Source: Corynebacterium freneyi
GTDB taxonomy: Bacteria; Actinomycetota; Actinomycetes; Mycobacteriales; Mycobacteriaceae
Reading direction: 5' to 3'
DNA length: 64,000 bases
Assembly: GCF_030408835.1 (NCBI RefSeq)
Contig: NZ_CP047357.1
Coordinates: 310,001 to 374,000, forward strand
Shown: one piece after another, positions 1 to 8,855 of the stretch
Layout: each line of letters begins with the position of its first letter
How positions within the stretch are numbered: position 1 is the first letter of the stretch
Program-made: the position numbers and the translations under genes
The notes under the pieces: model-generated
The model's input: the letters and a program-made list of their open reading frames with translations, nothing else
Databases searched by the model: none
Told to the model about the DNA's origin: nothing

Positions 1-623
1 AACCGCTGACCGGCCTGCACGTCGCGGCGGCGGTCGCGGACAGCCTCCGCACCGGCGAGCAGCTGGTGCTCGGTGCGTCGAACCCCGTGCGCGACGCGTC
101 GTGGGCCGGGCTGCCGTTCCCGGGCGTCGACGTCCACGCCGGGCGCGGTGCCGCAGGCATCGACGGCACCGTGGCCACCGCCATCGGCATCGCCCTGGCC
201 CGGGATCGCGCCCATGCCGACGAGATCCGCCCGCCGCGCACCATCGCGCTGATGGGCGACCTGACGTTCCTGCATGACGCGGGCGCGTTGCTCATCGGCC
301 CGGGCGAGCCGCGCCCCGAGTCGCTGACCATCGTCGTGGCAAACGATTCCGGCGGGGGCATCTTCGAAACCCTCGAGGCGGGTGCGCCGGCGTTGCGCGG
401 CAGCTTCGAGCGGATCTTCGGCACGCCGCAGGCGGTGGACATCGCGGCCCTGTGTGATGCCTACGGGGTGGAGCATCAGGAGGTCGCCGACCTGCGGGAC
501 CTGCTGGCCGTGCTGCATCCCGACACCGACGTCGACGGCATCCGGGTCGTCGAGGTCGCCACGTCCCGGGCGGGCCGCAGGGAGCTTCACGACGAGCTGG
601 CCCGGAAGGCGGCGCTGGGATAG
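1..623 (+). CDS. menD: MenD, SEPHCHC synthase (3' part only)
   Basis: The frame is open from base 3 to the TAG at 621-623, so only the C-terminal ~206 residues are in the window. MenD is the thiamine-diphosphate enzyme that joins 2-oxoglutarate to isochorismate in menaquinone synthesis in the cytosol. The ThDP/metal-binding block is visible as MGDLTFLHD followed by a glycine-rich [15 protein letters not shown] segment, both highly characteristic of MenD. Synteny (a DUF3592 gene, then mgtA and menG) matches the Mycobacterium Rv0555-Rv0558 order. The start and the N-terminal domains lie outside the window. The next gene begins on the base after the stop, so the two are probably co-transcribed. 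Confidence 0.95.
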   Translation, partial: PLTGLHVAAAVADSLRTGEQLVLGASNPVRDASWAGLPFPGVDVHAGRGAAGIDGTVATAIGIALARDRAHADEIRPPRTIALMGDLTFLHDAGALLIGPGEPRPESLTIVVANDSGGGIFETLEAGAPALRGSFERIFGTPQAVDIAALCDAYGVEHQEVADLRDLLAVLHPDTDVDGIRVVEVATSRAGRRELHDELARKAALG

Positions 624-1157
624 ATGACGGGGCCGGATGCAGGAGGAGTGAAGCGGGAGCGCGGGGCGGCGCGCGGGATTCCCGGCGTGTACACGGGATG
701 GCCGCGGCGACTCCGGCAGCTGATCCTGTTCCTGCTCATCTGCCTGGCGGTCGTGTGCGCGGGAATGGTCTACGGCGCGTGGTCGGACGACCGGGCCATC
801 GAATCGGACACCGGCCGTGCCGTCGCGGCGGTGCGGCACGTCGGCGCGCTGCGCACGGCGGTCGACTTCATCGACGAAACCGGCGAGTTCCGGTCCCCGC
901 CGACGGGCCTGCTGTATCCGGTCGGTCTGGAGGAGGGGCAGCGGGTGCGCGTCGAGTACGACCGCGCCGATCCCGAGCGGGTGCGCGTCGAGGGGCGGCG
1001 GTGGACGCTGTCGATCATCCCGGCGCTGAGCATCTTCGTAGTCGGTCTGCTCGTGGCGGCGCCCCCGTGGTGGCTGAGCATCCGCGCCACCCGCCGTTTA
1101 CGTGAAAATTCCGAAACCGTTACCGGGCCGACACCGCGAGGTGAGGTGGGGATGTGA
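624..1157 (+). CDS. DUF3592-type two-helix membrane protein
   Basis: This 177-residue protein has one hydrophobic helix at about residues 32-51 (LILFLLICLAVVCAGMVYGA) and a second at about 130-152 (LSIIPALSIFVVGLLVAAP). Between them lies a ~75-residue beta-rich segment, expected to be extracytoplasmic. This is the architecture of DUF3592 proteins, and the position between menD and mgtA equals that of Rv0556 in M. tuberculosis. The function is unknown. The ATG directly follows the menD stop, and the stop overlaps the mgtA start, so translational coupling is likely. The exact start is uncertain: an in-frame GTG at 648 sits too close to the AGGAGG at 641-646 to use it, and an internal start nearer the first helix is possible. 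Confidence 0.8.
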   Translation: MTGPDAGGVKRERGAARGIPGVYTGWPRRLRQLILFLLICLAVVCAGMVYGAWSDDRAIESDTGRAVAAVRHVGALRTAVDFIDETGEFRSPPTGLLYPVGLEEGQRVRVEYDRADPERVRVEGRRWTLSIIPALSIFVVGLLVAAPPWWLSIRATRRLRENSETVTGPTPRGEVGM

Positions 1158-2323
1158 TGGTGGAACGCATGCGAGTTGCGATTGTCGCGGAAAGCTTTCT
1201 TCCGAACATCAACGGCGTGACCAATTCCGTCCTCCGGGTCCTGGAGCACCTGGACGATCACGGCCATGAGGCGCTGGTGATCGCCCCGGGGGCCAGGCCC
1301 TTCCAGGAGGAGCAGGAGACGTACCGGGGTTTCCGCATCGAGCGGGTGTCCACCGTCATGGTGCCGATGGTCGATTCCCTGCCCATCGGCGTCCCCGAGG
1401 CGCGCGTGGCGTCGCTGCTGGCCAAGTTCAAGCCCGACGTCGTCCATTTGGCGTCGCCCTTCGTCCTCGGTGCGGCGGGTGCCTTCACCGCGAAGACGCT
1501 GCGCATTCCGGCCGTCGCCGTCTACCAGACCGATGTCGCCGGTTTCGCCAAGAACTACAAGCTGGCGGGGCTGTCGTCGGCGGCGTGGGCCTGGACCCGC
1601 GTCATCCACAACGCCTGCGCCCGCACGCTGGCGCCGTCGTCGCCGACCATCGCCGACCTGGAACGCCACCGCATCCGCAACGTGCACAAGTGGGGCCGCG
1701 GCGTCGACGCGGTCCGCTTCCACCCGGCGAAGCGGTCCGAGGCGCTGCGCAGGATGTGGAGCCCGGAGGGCAAGCCGATCGTCGGCTACGTCGGCCGCCT
1801 GGCCGCGGAGAAGTCCGTCGAGCGTCTCACCGAGCTGTCGAAGCGCGGTGACGTGCAGGTGGTCATCGTCGGCGACGGCCCGGAACGCCCGGATCTGCAG
1901 AAGCGCATGCCCGACGCCGTGTTCACCGGCCAGCTCACCGGCGAGGATCTGCCGCAGGCGTTCGCCAGCCTGGACCTGTTCGTCCACACCGGCGATTTCG
2001 AGACGTTTTGCCAGGCGGTCCAGGAGGCCCACGCCTCGGGTGTGCCGGCCATCGCCCCGAACGCCGGCGGCCCCCGCGACCTGATCACCCCCGGCGTCAA
2101 CGGCGACCTGCTCGAGCCGGGGACGTTCGTCCGGGACCTGGGGGCGGCCGTGGACGGGCTCATTTTTCCGGGCGACCCGGAGGGCGCCGAGCGGATGCGG
2201 CGGGTGTGCCGCGACACCGTCCGCGAGCGCACGTGGTCTGCGCTGTGCGAGCAGCTCATGGGTCACTACGTGGCGGTGAGCGGCGCCCACCCCGGTTCGC
2301 TGCGCCGCCGCAACGCCGCGTAG
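1157..2323 (+). CDS. mgtA: GT4 alpha-mannosyltransferase MgtA
   Basis: This is a 388-residue GT-B fold glycosyltransferase of family GT4. The N-terminal acceptor domain opens with the typical VAESFLPNINGVTNSV segment. The C-terminal nucleotide-sugar domain has VGDGPER and the E-x7-E motif (E282 and E290 in the ETFCQAVQEA stretch), then a PNAGGPRDLI loop. By synteny with NCgl0452 of C. glutamicum and Rv0557 it is MgtA, which uses GDP-mannose to mannosylate a glucuronosyl-diacylglycerol anchor for lipomannan-like glycolipids at the inner face of the membrane. The ATG at 1157 overlaps the preceding TGA (TGATG) and has a GAGGTGGGG Shine-Dalgarno; an in-frame GTG at 1154 is the alternative. Substrate assignment rests on orthology, not on visible residues. 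Confidence 0.88.
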   Translation: MVERMRVAIVAESFLPNINGVTNSVLRVLEHLDDHGHEALVIAPGARPFQEEQETYRGFRIERVSTVMVPMVDSLPIGVPEARVASLLAKFKPDVVHLASPFVLGAAGAFTAKTLRIPAVAVYQTDVAGFAKNYKLAGLSSAAWAWTRVIHNACARTLAPSSPTIADLERHRIRNVHKWGRGVDAVRFHPAKRSEALRRMWSPEGKPIVGYVGRLAAEKSVERLTELSKRGDVQVVIVGDGPERPDLQKRMPDAVFTGQLTGEDLPQAFASLDLFVHTGDFETFCQAVQEAHASGVPAIAPNAGGPRDLITPGVNGDLLEPGTFVRDLGAAVDGLIFPGDPEGAERMRRVCRDTVRERTWSALCEQLMGHYVAVSGAHPGSLRRRNAA

Positions 2324-2332
2324 CCTGGCGGG

Positions 2333-3022
2333 GTGGCTAGGGCAGATCTGGGCAAGGACCCCCGCGACGTCGCGACGATGTTCGACGGCGTCGGCGAGAA
2401 CTACGACATCACCAACACGGTGCTCAGCGCCGGCATCGACGCGCATTGGCGTCGCGAGACCGGGCGCCGCCTCGATCTGGCCCCCGGCGAGCTGGTTCTC
2501 GACCTCGCCGCGGGCACGGCCGTGTCCACGGTGGAGCTGTCGAAGTCGGGTGCCACGGTCATCGCCTGCGATTTTTCGCGGGGCATGCTCAAGGCCGGCG
2601 CCCACCGCGATGTGCCGAAGGTGTGCGGCGACGGCATGAACCTGCCGTTTCCCGACGGGACCTTCGACGCGGTGACCATCAGCTTCGGTCTGCGCAACAT
2701 CCACGACTTCCGCGCCGGCCTGCGTGAAATGGCCCGCGTGACTCGCCCGGGCGGCCGCCTGACGGTGTGCGAGTTCTCCACGCCGACGGTGCCGGTGTTC
2801 AGCCAGCTGTACAAGGAGTACCTGATGCGCGCCCTGCCGGCGGTGGCGAAGGCGGTGTCATCCAACCCGGACGCCTACGTCTACCTGGCCGAGTCGATCC
2901 GCGCCTGGCCCGGGCAGGAGGAACTCGGCCGCGAGATCAACCGCAACGGGTGGGCTGAATGCGGTTGGCGGAACATGACCTTCGGCATCGCCGCGCTGCA
3001 TTCGGCGGTCAAACCGGCGTAG
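2333..3022 (+). CDS. menG: demethylmenaquinone methyltransferase MenG/UbiE
   Basis: This 229-residue class I SAM methyltransferase carries out the last step of menaquinone synthesis, C-methylation of demethylmenaquinone. Motif I ([16 protein letters not shown]), the acidic post-I residue in [11 protein letters not shown], and the UbiE signature stretches [12 protein letters not shown] and [11 protein letters not shown] are all visible. The start is a GTG ten bases after the mgtA stop. It ends the menD-mgtA-menG co-directional cluster and converges on menJ, so the menaquinone genes are grouped although mgtA serves another pathway. Length and motifs are normal for the family. Confidence 0.95.
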   Translation: MARADLGKDPRDVATMFDGVGENYDITNTVLSAGIDAHWRRETGRRLDLAPGELVLDLAAGTAVSTVELSKSGATVIACDFSRGMLKAGAHRDVPKVCGDGMNLPFPDGTFDAVTISFGLRNIHDFRAGLREMARVTRPGGRLTVCEFSTPTVPVFSQLYKEYLMRALPAVAKAVSSNPDAYVYLAESIRAWPGQEELGREINRNGWAECGWRNMTFGIAALHSAVKPA

Positions 3023-3028
3023 CTTTCC

Positions 3029-3039
3029 GCTTTACGACG
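3029..3039 (+). repeat. Copy 1 of dispersed 11-mer GCTTTACGACG
   Basis: This 11-mer lies in the convergent menG-menJ spacer. Exact copies occur at 54971-54981 and 60755-60765 (plus strand) and 49731-49741 (minus strand), each inside or at the foot of a terminator-like hairpin. Here it leads into an imperfect CCACC/GGTGG hairpin. Function unknown. Confidence 0.6.
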
Positions 3040-3145
3040 CCCACCTGCTCGGTGGCGCGTCCCCGGGTCGAGTTCGGCGTCGATCCCCCTGGGCGATGCC
3101 CCGCCCCCGGTTCGCCGGTGCCGATGCCGCCGATCTCGGCGAGCG

Positions 3146-4432
3146 TCAACTCCAGGGAGGCCGGGAGTCCACCGCGAGGGACGCCTTGCCCGCCGCGCGC
3201 CACACGCGGGCGGTGAGATCCCGGTCCTCCGGCGTGATCAGGTTGCCCATCAGGCGGGCGGCGGCGCCCATGACGGCATCGCCCCAGGGGGCGCCGAGCG
3301 TCAGCGGGCCGCCGGCGGGCAGCAGCCACGGCACCGTCAGGCCGGCGGCCAGACGGCGGGCGAGGGAGTATGCCTCGCCGTAATGGTCGCGCAGCATCGC
3401 CGGCCACGAATGAGTCAGCCCCGCCGGATCTCCGGCGACGTCGCGCAGCAGGCCCACGACGAGCCGCGCCGACTCCATGCCGTAGTCGATGCCCTCGCCG
3501 TTGAGCGGGTTGACCAGGGCCGCGGCATCGCCGAGCAACGCCCAGTTCGGGCCGGCGATGTGGCTGACCGCCCCGCCCATCGGCAGCAGGGCCGACGTCA
3601 CCGCCTCCGGTTGCCCCAGGCCCCATTCATCGCGGACCTGCCCGGCGTAATGGTGGAGAAGCTTCTTCACGTTGACCTTCGCCGGTCGCGACGACGTCGC
3701 CAACGCGCCGCAGCCCAGGTTCACCCGACCGCCGCCGAGCGGGAAAATCCAGCCGTACCCCGGCTGCACCGTGCCGTCTTCGTCGCGAAGCTCCAGGTGG
3801 GAGTGGATCCACTCCTCCTCGCGGGTCGTCGTGCAATAGGACCGGGCGGCGACGCCGAACACCGAGTCCCGGTGCCACGTCCGACCCAGCTGCTTGCCGA
3901 CCGGACTGCGCACGCCATCGGCGACCAAAAGCCAGCGGGTGGCGATGCGTTGCTGCGCGCCGTCGTCAAGCCGAACCGACACGGCCGCCACGCTGCGGCC
4001 CGGGCCCCGCTCCACCGACGTGACCGGAGTCCCGTCCAGCAACGTCGCGCCACGAGACACCGCATGGTCGACGACCATCGCATCGAACACCGTCCGGGGC
4101 ACCGCCGAACCGACCGCGGGAAACGCCCCCTCCGGCCACGGGGCGGTGATGGAACCACCGAAACCGTGGAGCTTCAGGCCGCGGTTGCGGGCGCGGGAGA
4201 GCACCTCGTCGGCAAGCCCCAAGCGCTCCAGCTCCGCGATCGCCCGCGGCGTGAGCCCATCTCCGCAGGTCTTGTCGCGCGGAAAGGTCTGGGCGTCGAT
4301 CAACAACACGTCCAACCCACGGTCCGCCGCATGCGCCGCCGCCGCGGCCCCCGTCGGGCCGGCGCCGACCACCACTACATCGGCGGAGGACGGGATGTGC
4401 TGCGGAATCGGCGACTGGGCGGTCATGGTCAT
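3146..4432 (-). CDS. menJ: menaquinone reductase MenJ-like (geranylgeranyl reductase family flavoprotein)
   Basis: This is a 428-residue FAD-dependent oxidoreductase of the geranylgeranyl reductase family. The Rossmann dinucleotide motif GAGPTG is at residues 23-28, followed by an acidic residue in LLIDAQ. The second FAD motif appears as LLGDAAALVNPLNGEGID, and CGDGLTPRA is typical of the family. The neighbour is a polyprenyl diphosphate synthase, as at Rv0561c-Rv0562, where Rv0561c (MenJ) saturates one isoprene unit of menaquinone. That would give the dihydromenaquinone common in corynebacteria. The start is ATG 4432 (MTMTAQ); the ATG at 4426 is an alternative. No clear Shine-Dalgarno is seen. 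It is divergent from the synthase gene. Confidence 0.85.
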   Translation of the reverse strand: MTMTAQSPIPQHIPSSADVVVVGAGPTGAAAAAHAADRGLDVLLIDAQTFPRDKTCGDGLTPRAIAELERLGLADEVLSRARNRGLKLHGFGGSITAPWPEGAFPAVGSAVPRTVFDAMVVDHAVSRGATLLDGTPVTSVERGPGRSVAAVSVRLDDGAQQRIATRWLLVADGVRSPVGKQLGRTWHRDSVFGVAARSYCTTTREEEWIHSHLELRDEDGTVQPGYGWIFPLGGGRVNLGCGALATSSRPAKVNVKKLLHHYAGQVRDEWGLGQPEAVTSALLPMGGAVSHIAGPNWALLGDAAALVNPLNGEGIDYGMESARLVVGLLRDVAGDPAGLTHSWPAMLRDHYGEAYSLARRLAAGLTVPWLLPAGGPLTLGAPWGDAVMGAAARLMGNLITPEDRDLTARVWRAAGKASLAVDSRPPWS

Positions 4433-4648
4433 CAAGGCTATACGGGCCGCGGGCACGGGAGGGGAGGGGGACGCCGTCGGGCGGGGCCTGATGATTGGGC
4501 ATGAGCCCCGGTGAATTACGGTATGTTCGGCATATCCACAGGTTCGCCGCGGCCACTCGTCGCGGGCGCGTGCCGCGGTCGGTCGCTTCCGGCGACGCCC
4601 GCGCGAACCGATGAACCGACGACGATTCGAATCAAAGGCGGGACCCGA

Positions 4649-5698
4649 ATGCGTAACGGCGCAACCAGCGTTTCCGACGCTCCGAGCATCCAGCGGACCG
4701 GCGGCGAGCGCGTCGCCAGCGTCGAACTCGGCGACCCCGAGCTGGAGCGCGTCGTCACCGAGGGCATGCGCGCCAGCGAGGAACTGCTCATCGGCGAGCT
4801 CAGCAAGGGCGAGGAATTCCTGGTCGAACGCGTGCGTCACCTGGCCGACGCCGGCGGCAAGCGGTTCCGCCCCATGTTCGCCATGCTCTCCGCGCAGTTC
4901 GGCCCCCGCCCCGACGCCGACGACGTGGTCACCGCCGCCACGGTCATCGAGATGACCCACCTGGCGACCCTGTACCACGACGACGTCATGGACGAGGCCG
5001 ACATGCGCCGCGGCGTCGAGTCCGCCAACTCCCGCTGGGGCAACTCGGTGGCCATCCTCTCCGGCGACTACCTCTTCGCCACCGCCTCCCGCCTGCTGGC
5101 GCGCCTGGGGGCGGAGACCGTCGCCCACTTCGCCCGCACCTTCGGGGATCTGGTCACCGGCCAGATGCGCGAATCCATCGGCGCCCCGGAAGGCGCCGAC
5201 CAGGTGGAGCACTACCTGCAGGTGATCCGGGAGAAGACCGGCGTGCTCATCGCTTCCTCCGGTTATCTCGGCGCGCTGCACGCGGGGGCGGACGAGAAGA
5301 CCGTCGAGGCCCTGTCCCGCTACGGTGGCCTGGTCGGCCTGGTTTTCCAGATCGTCGACGACATCATCGACATCTCCTCCGATTCGGAGCAGTCCGGCAA
5401 GACCCCGGGCACCGATCTGCGCGAGGGCGTGTTCACCCTGCCGGTGCTCTACGCGCTGCGCGAGGAGGGCCCGGTCGGCGACCGGCTGCGCGAAATCCTC
5501 GTCGGCCCCGTCACCGACGACGACCTGGTGGCGGAGGCCCTCGACCTGCTCGGCCGTTCCGCCGGACCGGAGCAGGCGCTGGCGCTCGTCCGCGAGCTCA
5601 TGGAGGAGGCGGAGGCCGTCATCGCCGATCTGCCCGAGATCCCGGCGAAGGACGCCCTGCGCCACGTCGCCGACTACACCATCGCCCGCGTCGGGTAG
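4649..5698 (+). CDS. ispB: long-chain trans-polyprenyl diphosphate synthase
   Basis: This is a 349-residue all-helical prenyl synthase. The first Asp-rich motif is DDVMD (111-115) and the second is DDIID (237-241), with the FLVERVRHLADAGGKRFRP lead-in typical of the family. Both motifs bind the Mg-diphosphate of allylic and homoallylic substrates. The small residues before the first motif suit a long product, consistent with making the menaquinone side chain (GrcC1/IspB-type; Rv0562 is the neighbour of menJ in M. tuberculosis). The ATG at 4649 was chosen because AAAGGCGGG precedes it and the frame upstream is low-complexity. Chain length cannot be read from the sequence. Confidence 0.88.
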   Translation: MRNGATSVSDAPSIQRTGGERVASVELGDPELERVVTEGMRASEELLIGELSKGEEFLVERVRHLADAGGKRFRPMFAMLSAQFGPRPDADDVVTAATVIEMTHLATLYHDDVMDEADMRRGVESANSRWGNSVAILSGDYLFATASRLLARLGAETVAHFARTFGDLVTGQMRESIGAPEGADQVEHYLQVIREKTGVLIASSGYLGALHAGADEKTVEALSRYGGLVGLVFQIVDDIIDISSDSEQSGKTPGTDLREGVFTLPVLYALREEGPVGDRLREILVGPVTDDDLVAEALDLLGRSAGPEQALALVRELMEEAEAVIADLPEIPAKDALRHVADYTIARVG

Positions 5699-5734
5699 CT
5701 CTTCCGCACCCGGTTCGCGACGGCGGACACGTGA

Positions 5735-5766
5735 AAGCCGGCCCCCGCTGTCCCGGGGGCCGGCTT
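5735..5766 (+). terminator. Intrinsic terminator after the polyprenyl synthase gene
   Basis: A near-perfect 13-bp GC stem (AAGCCGGCCCCCG) with a short loop is followed by TTCGTCGT rather than a full U tract. It lies 36 bases after the stop codon. Confidence 0.8.
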
Positions 5767-5918
5767 CGTCGTAGTTGCCGTCGCGGCCATCGCGGCCACC
5801 GTCGTCCGATGCGCCCCGTCAGCGGCCGTTTTGCCGATGACGAACGTCGCCGCCGCCAGCGGATTTGGTGCCCCGGGGAAGTTCTGGGTAGCATTCCTTT
5901 CGCACCCATGAGGTGCAC

Positions 5919-6003
5919 GCCAGATTGCCCGAGCGGCCAAAGGGAGCGGATTGTAAATCCGTCGGCATTGCCTTCGTTGGTTCGAATCCATCATCTGGCA
6001 CCA
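5919..6003 (+). tRNA. tRNA-Tyr (GTA)
   Basis: This is a class II tRNA with acceptor stem GCCAGAT/ATCTGGC, anticodon GTA in loop TTGTAAA, a long variable arm, and encoded CCA at 6001-6003. The T stem reads GTTGG/CCATC, leaving one T-T mismatch at the second pair, which is unusual. It stands alone, followed by its own terminator. Confidence 0.93.
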
Positions 6004-6007
6004 CACG

Positions 6008-6053
6008 GAACCGGGGCCCGGATCGCGACAGTGATCCGGGCCCCGGTTCTTTC
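6008..6053 (+). terminator. Terminator after tRNA-Tyr
   Basis: A perfect 17-bp stem (GAACCGGGGCCCGGATC and its complement) with an 8-base loop and a short TTT follows the tRNA by five bases. Confidence 0.88.
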
Positions 6054-6331
6054 GCGTGCGCACCCGGGCCCTGCTTTGCGACGTCGGGGACGTGCGTCGT
6101 CGTCACGCGAGAAAGGCCGGGAGGCGACGCGCGGAAAGGTGCCGACGAGACTCGGGGAAAGGGAACGCGGAAGCGGCCTGAATGTGCCGCCGCTATGCGC
6201 GAAAATCAGCCTCGATTCGTGGTCTGGCCTGCTGATTTGTGTATGCTGTCGAGGTCGGGTTAATCTTTCTCTCGGCTTCGCAGGGAGCGCCCGAGGGTCC
6301 ACAAGGCCGCAAGCGCGAACCTAGTTGCCAT

Positions 6332-6407
6332 GCCCCCTTAGCTCAGTCGGCAGAGCGTTTCCATGGTAAGGAAAAGGTCGACAGTTCGATTCTGTCAGGG
6401 GGCTCCA
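6332..6407 (+). tRNA. tRNA-Thr (GGT)
   Basis: Acceptor GCCCCCT/AGGGGGC, anticodon GGT in loop ATGGTAA, T arm GACAG-TTCGATT-CTGTC, and encoded CCA. It is the first of three tRNAs ahead of secE. A possible -10 (TATGCT, 6242-6247) lies upstream without a convincing -35. Confidence 0.95.
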
Positions 6408-6460
6408 TTCTTTTGTTCGGCAGTAGCCACCACGGCAGCGTCGGGCGAGTGAGAATGCGG

Positions 6461-6534
6461 GGCGATGTAGCTCAGATGGTGAGAGCGCACGACTCATAAT
6501 CGTGAGGTCGGGGGTTCGATCCCCCCCATCGCTA
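6461..6534 (+). tRNA. tRNA-Met (CAT), elongator type
   Basis: Acceptor GGCGATG/CATCGCT with a G-U first pair, CAT anticodon in loop CTCATAA, and T arm GGGGG-TTCGATC-CCCCC. CCA is not encoded. The paired position 1 argues against an initiator tRNA; a tRNA-Ile2 (lysidine-modified CAT) cannot be excluded from sequence alone, but the Thr-Met-Trp-secE order fits elongator Met. Confidence 0.9.
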
Positions 6535-6610
6535 CTGGTGACCACGTTCACCATCCCCGGCTAGCCCGCGTGCTAGGGTGGGACACCGTTGCACGGATTC
6601 CGTGCGACGA

Positions 6611-6683
<73 letters not shown>

Positions 6684-6722
6684 CAAATACCCCTTAAGCC
6701 GGAAACCCCCTCGAGGAGAGAC

Positions 6723-7034
6723 GTGGCCGAGGAAAAGAGCACCACCGCAGCAGCGCGCCCCACGGGCAAGCGCCAGGTTTCAGGTGCCACCCCCACCGTG
6801 GCCAGGGACAGCCGCCCGGTCAAGCGCAACGACGAAGAGCGCCTGGGCACCCGCAACCCCGTGACCTTCGTCAAGCAGGTCATCGCGGAAATGCGCAAGG
6901 TCATCTGGCCCACCGGCAAGCAGATGGTCGTCTCCACCATCGTCGTCCTGCTGTTCCTGGTGTTCATGGTCGCCCTGGTGTGGGGCGTCGACACCCTCGC
7001 CGGCATGGGCATTCAGGCGATCTTCAGCGGGTAA
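6723..7034 (+). CDS. secE: SecE, preprotein translocase subunit
   Basis: This 103-residue SecE clamps the SecY channel in the cytoplasmic membrane. It has a basic, low-complexity N-terminal half, the conserved amphipathic stretch FVKQVIAEMRKVIWPTGKQ, and a single transmembrane helix at about residues 72-95 (VVSTIVVLLFLVFMVALVWG). The GTG at 6723 was chosen because GAGGAGAG ends just upstream; extending further would run back into tRNA-Trp. It is followed by nusG, the usual pair. Confidence 0.95.
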   Translation: MAEEKSTTAAARPTGKRQVSGATPTVARDSRPVKRNDEERLGTRNPVTFVKQVIAEMRKVIWPTGKQMVVSTIVVLLFLVFMVALVWGVDTLAGMGIQAIFSG

Positions 7035-7193
7035 GGTATACTCGCCGACAACGATGTTTCATCCCGCCACCGCACCAAGCGGTAGGCGGGATTATCTTTT
7101 GCATTGTCCGCCGCGGCAACGGCCGAGCTGCCCCGCGGCGACGCACACGGACACGGCGCACTCGCTGCGCACAGACTGGAAGGGTCGCACCGA

Positions 7194-8084
7194 ATGAACG
7201 ACGGTCAGAACATCTTCTCCGACGCCGAAGGCCAGACCGGCCCCATCGGCGACGCGATCATCGACGCCGCGAAGGAGGCCGCCGAGGCCGACTCCGGCGA
7301 CGCCGCCACCGCCGCGGCCGAGGGCGCGGGCCAGGACGCCGCGGAGGGCCTCGAGGCGGCCGGCGCCGTCGACGCCGCCGAAGGCGCCGAGGGTGGCGAC
7401 GACGCCGCCGAGGCGCAGGAAGTCGACCCGGAGGCCGAGTACCGTCAGCGCCTGCGCGAGTTCCAGCGCGAGCTCAAGCGCCGCAAGGGCGACTGGTACA
7501 TCATCCAGTGCTACTCGGGCTACGAGAACAAGGTGAAGGCCAACCTGGAGATGCGCGCCCAGACCCTGGGCGTCGAGGAGCAGATCCACGAGGTCATCGT
7601 CCCCATCGAGGAGGTGCAGGAGCGCAAGGACGGCAAGCTCAAGACCGTCAAGCGCAAGCTGCTGCCCGGCTACGTGCTCGTCCGCATGTCCCTCGACGAC
7701 CCGTCGTGGTCCGTCGTCCGCGATACGCCGGGCGTGACGTCCTTCGTCGGCTCCGAGGGGCACCCGACCCAGGTGAAGATCCGCGAGGTCGCCAAGTTCC
7801 TCATGCCGAAGGAAACCGTCACCGCCGACGCCGCCGAGGGCGCCCAGGCCGGCGACGCCGCCGAGCTGTCCGTCGCCGCCGCCCCCAAGGCCGAGGACGA
7901 CAAGGTCGCCATCGACTACGAGGTCGGCGAGTCCGTCACCATCCTGTCCGGCCCGTTCGCCTCCGTGGCCGCCACCATCTCCGAGATCGACCCCGCCACG
8001 GGCCGCATCAAGGCGCTGGTGTCCATCTTCGGCCGCGAGACCCCGGTCGAGCTCGGCCTGGACGAGGTCGAGAAGCTCACGTAG
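7194..8084 (+). CDS. nusG: NusG, transcription elongation/termination factor
   Basis: This 296-residue NusG binds the RNA polymerase clamp and couples transcription to Rho or the ribosome. The NGN domain begins near residue 100 ([20 protein letters not shown]) and contains [10 protein letters not shown]. The KOW domain near the C terminus reads [20 protein letters not shown]. Two features lengthen it beyond the E. coli protein (~181 aa): an N-terminal ~95-residue Ala/Glu/Asp-rich acidic tail and a ~35-residue Ala-rich linker between NGN and KOW. Acidic N-terminal extensions are common in actinobacterial NusG. ATG 7194 has GGAAGG upstream; an in-frame start at 7104 would add a poor sequence. 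Confidence 0.95.
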   Translation: MNDGQNIFSDAEGQTGPIGDAIIDAAKEAAEADSGDAATAAAEGAGQDAAEGLEAAGAVDAAEGAEGGDDAAEAQEVDPEAEYRQRLREFQRELKRRKGDWYIIQCYSGYENKVKANLEMRAQTLGVEEQIHEVIVPIEEVQERKDGKLKTVKRKLLPGYVLVRMSLDDPSWSVVRDTPGVTSFVGSEGHPTQVKIREVAKFLMPKETVTADAAEGAQAGDAAELSVAAAPKAEDDKVAIDYEVGESVTILSGPFASVAATISEIDPATGRIKALVSIFGRETPVELGLDEVEKLT

Positions 8085-8183
8085 CACGCCCCCCGGTCCG
8101 CCGCGGGGCCGCCCGGGCCTGCTCCGCGCCCGCCCCGCGCCCGCCGCGATTTTGGCGGCGGGCCGTAGCCGGGTAACGTCATC

Positions 8184-8219
8184 CGTCGCGCGCCAACCGG
8201 CGCGCGACGAATTTTTTTC
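8184..8219 (+). terminator. Terminator between nusG and rplK
   Basis: A perfect 11-bp stem (CGTCGCGCGCC) with loop AACC is followed by AATTTTTTTC, the best U tract in the window. A second hairpin without a U tract lies at 8139-8163. Together they separate secE-nusG from rplKA. Confidence 0.93.
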
Positions 8220-8320
8220 ATCCCCGGTGGCTGGCCGTGCGCGGTCGGCATCCGGACGGGTGGCCGCAGGCCCCGGCATCATGGCGGCGGCGAGCCCGGT
8301 AACAAGGAAGAAGGTCCCCG

Positions 8321-8755
8321 ATGCCCCCGAAGAAGAAGCTCCAGGCGATCATCAAGCTGCAGATCCAGGCCGGCCAGGCCAACCCGGCCCCGCCGGTCGG
8401 CCCGGCCCTGGGCGCCCACGGCGTCAACATCATGGAGTTCTGCAAGGCGTACAACGCCGCCACGGAGAACCAGCGCGGCAACGTCGTCCCGGTCGAGATC
8501 AGCGTCTACGAGGACCGCTCGTTCGACTTCACGCTGAAGACCCCGCCGGCCGCGAAGCTGCTGCTGAAGGCCGCCGGCCTGCAGAAGGGCTCCGGCGTCC
8601 CGCACACCGACAAGGTGGGCACCGTGACCATGGACCAGTGCCGCGAGATCGCCGAGCAGAAGAAGCCGGACCTCAACGCCAACGACATCGAGGCCGGTGC
8701 GAAGATCATCGCCGGCACCGCCCGCTCCATGGGCATCGTCGTCGAGGGCAAGTAA
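8321..8755 (+). CDS. rplK: Ribosomal protein L11
   Basis: This 144-residue L11 of the GTPase-associated centre binds 23S rRNA near the thiostrepton site. It begins [17 protein letters not shown] and contains the proline-rich [19 protein letters not shown] signature typical of the family. Length is standard. A GAAGGT Shine-Dalgarno precedes the ATG. It is the first gene of a two-gene rplKA unit that follows a strong terminator, so a promoter must lie within 8220-8320, though none stands out. Confidence 0.98.
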   Translation: MPPKKKLQAIIKLQIQAGQANPAPPVGPALGAHGVNIMEFCKAYNAATENQRGNVVPVEISVYEDRSFDFTLKTPPAAKLLLKAAGLQKGSGVPHTDKVGTVTMDQCREIAEQKKPDLNANDIEAGAKIIAGTARSMGIVVEGK

Positions 8756-8855
8756 TCCCCCCCGCGCCGCCCCGCACCCCGGGGTGGCGTCCATTGACCG
8801 TGGCAGGGCCCGCTTCGGCCCGCACCACAACTCCAACGAGAAGATTGGAATCACC

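Noticed and set aside
6461-6534. Initiator tRNA-fMet
   Set aside because: The first acceptor pair is formed (G-U) and the anticodon stem lacks the three G-C pairs of initiators, so elongator Met fits better.
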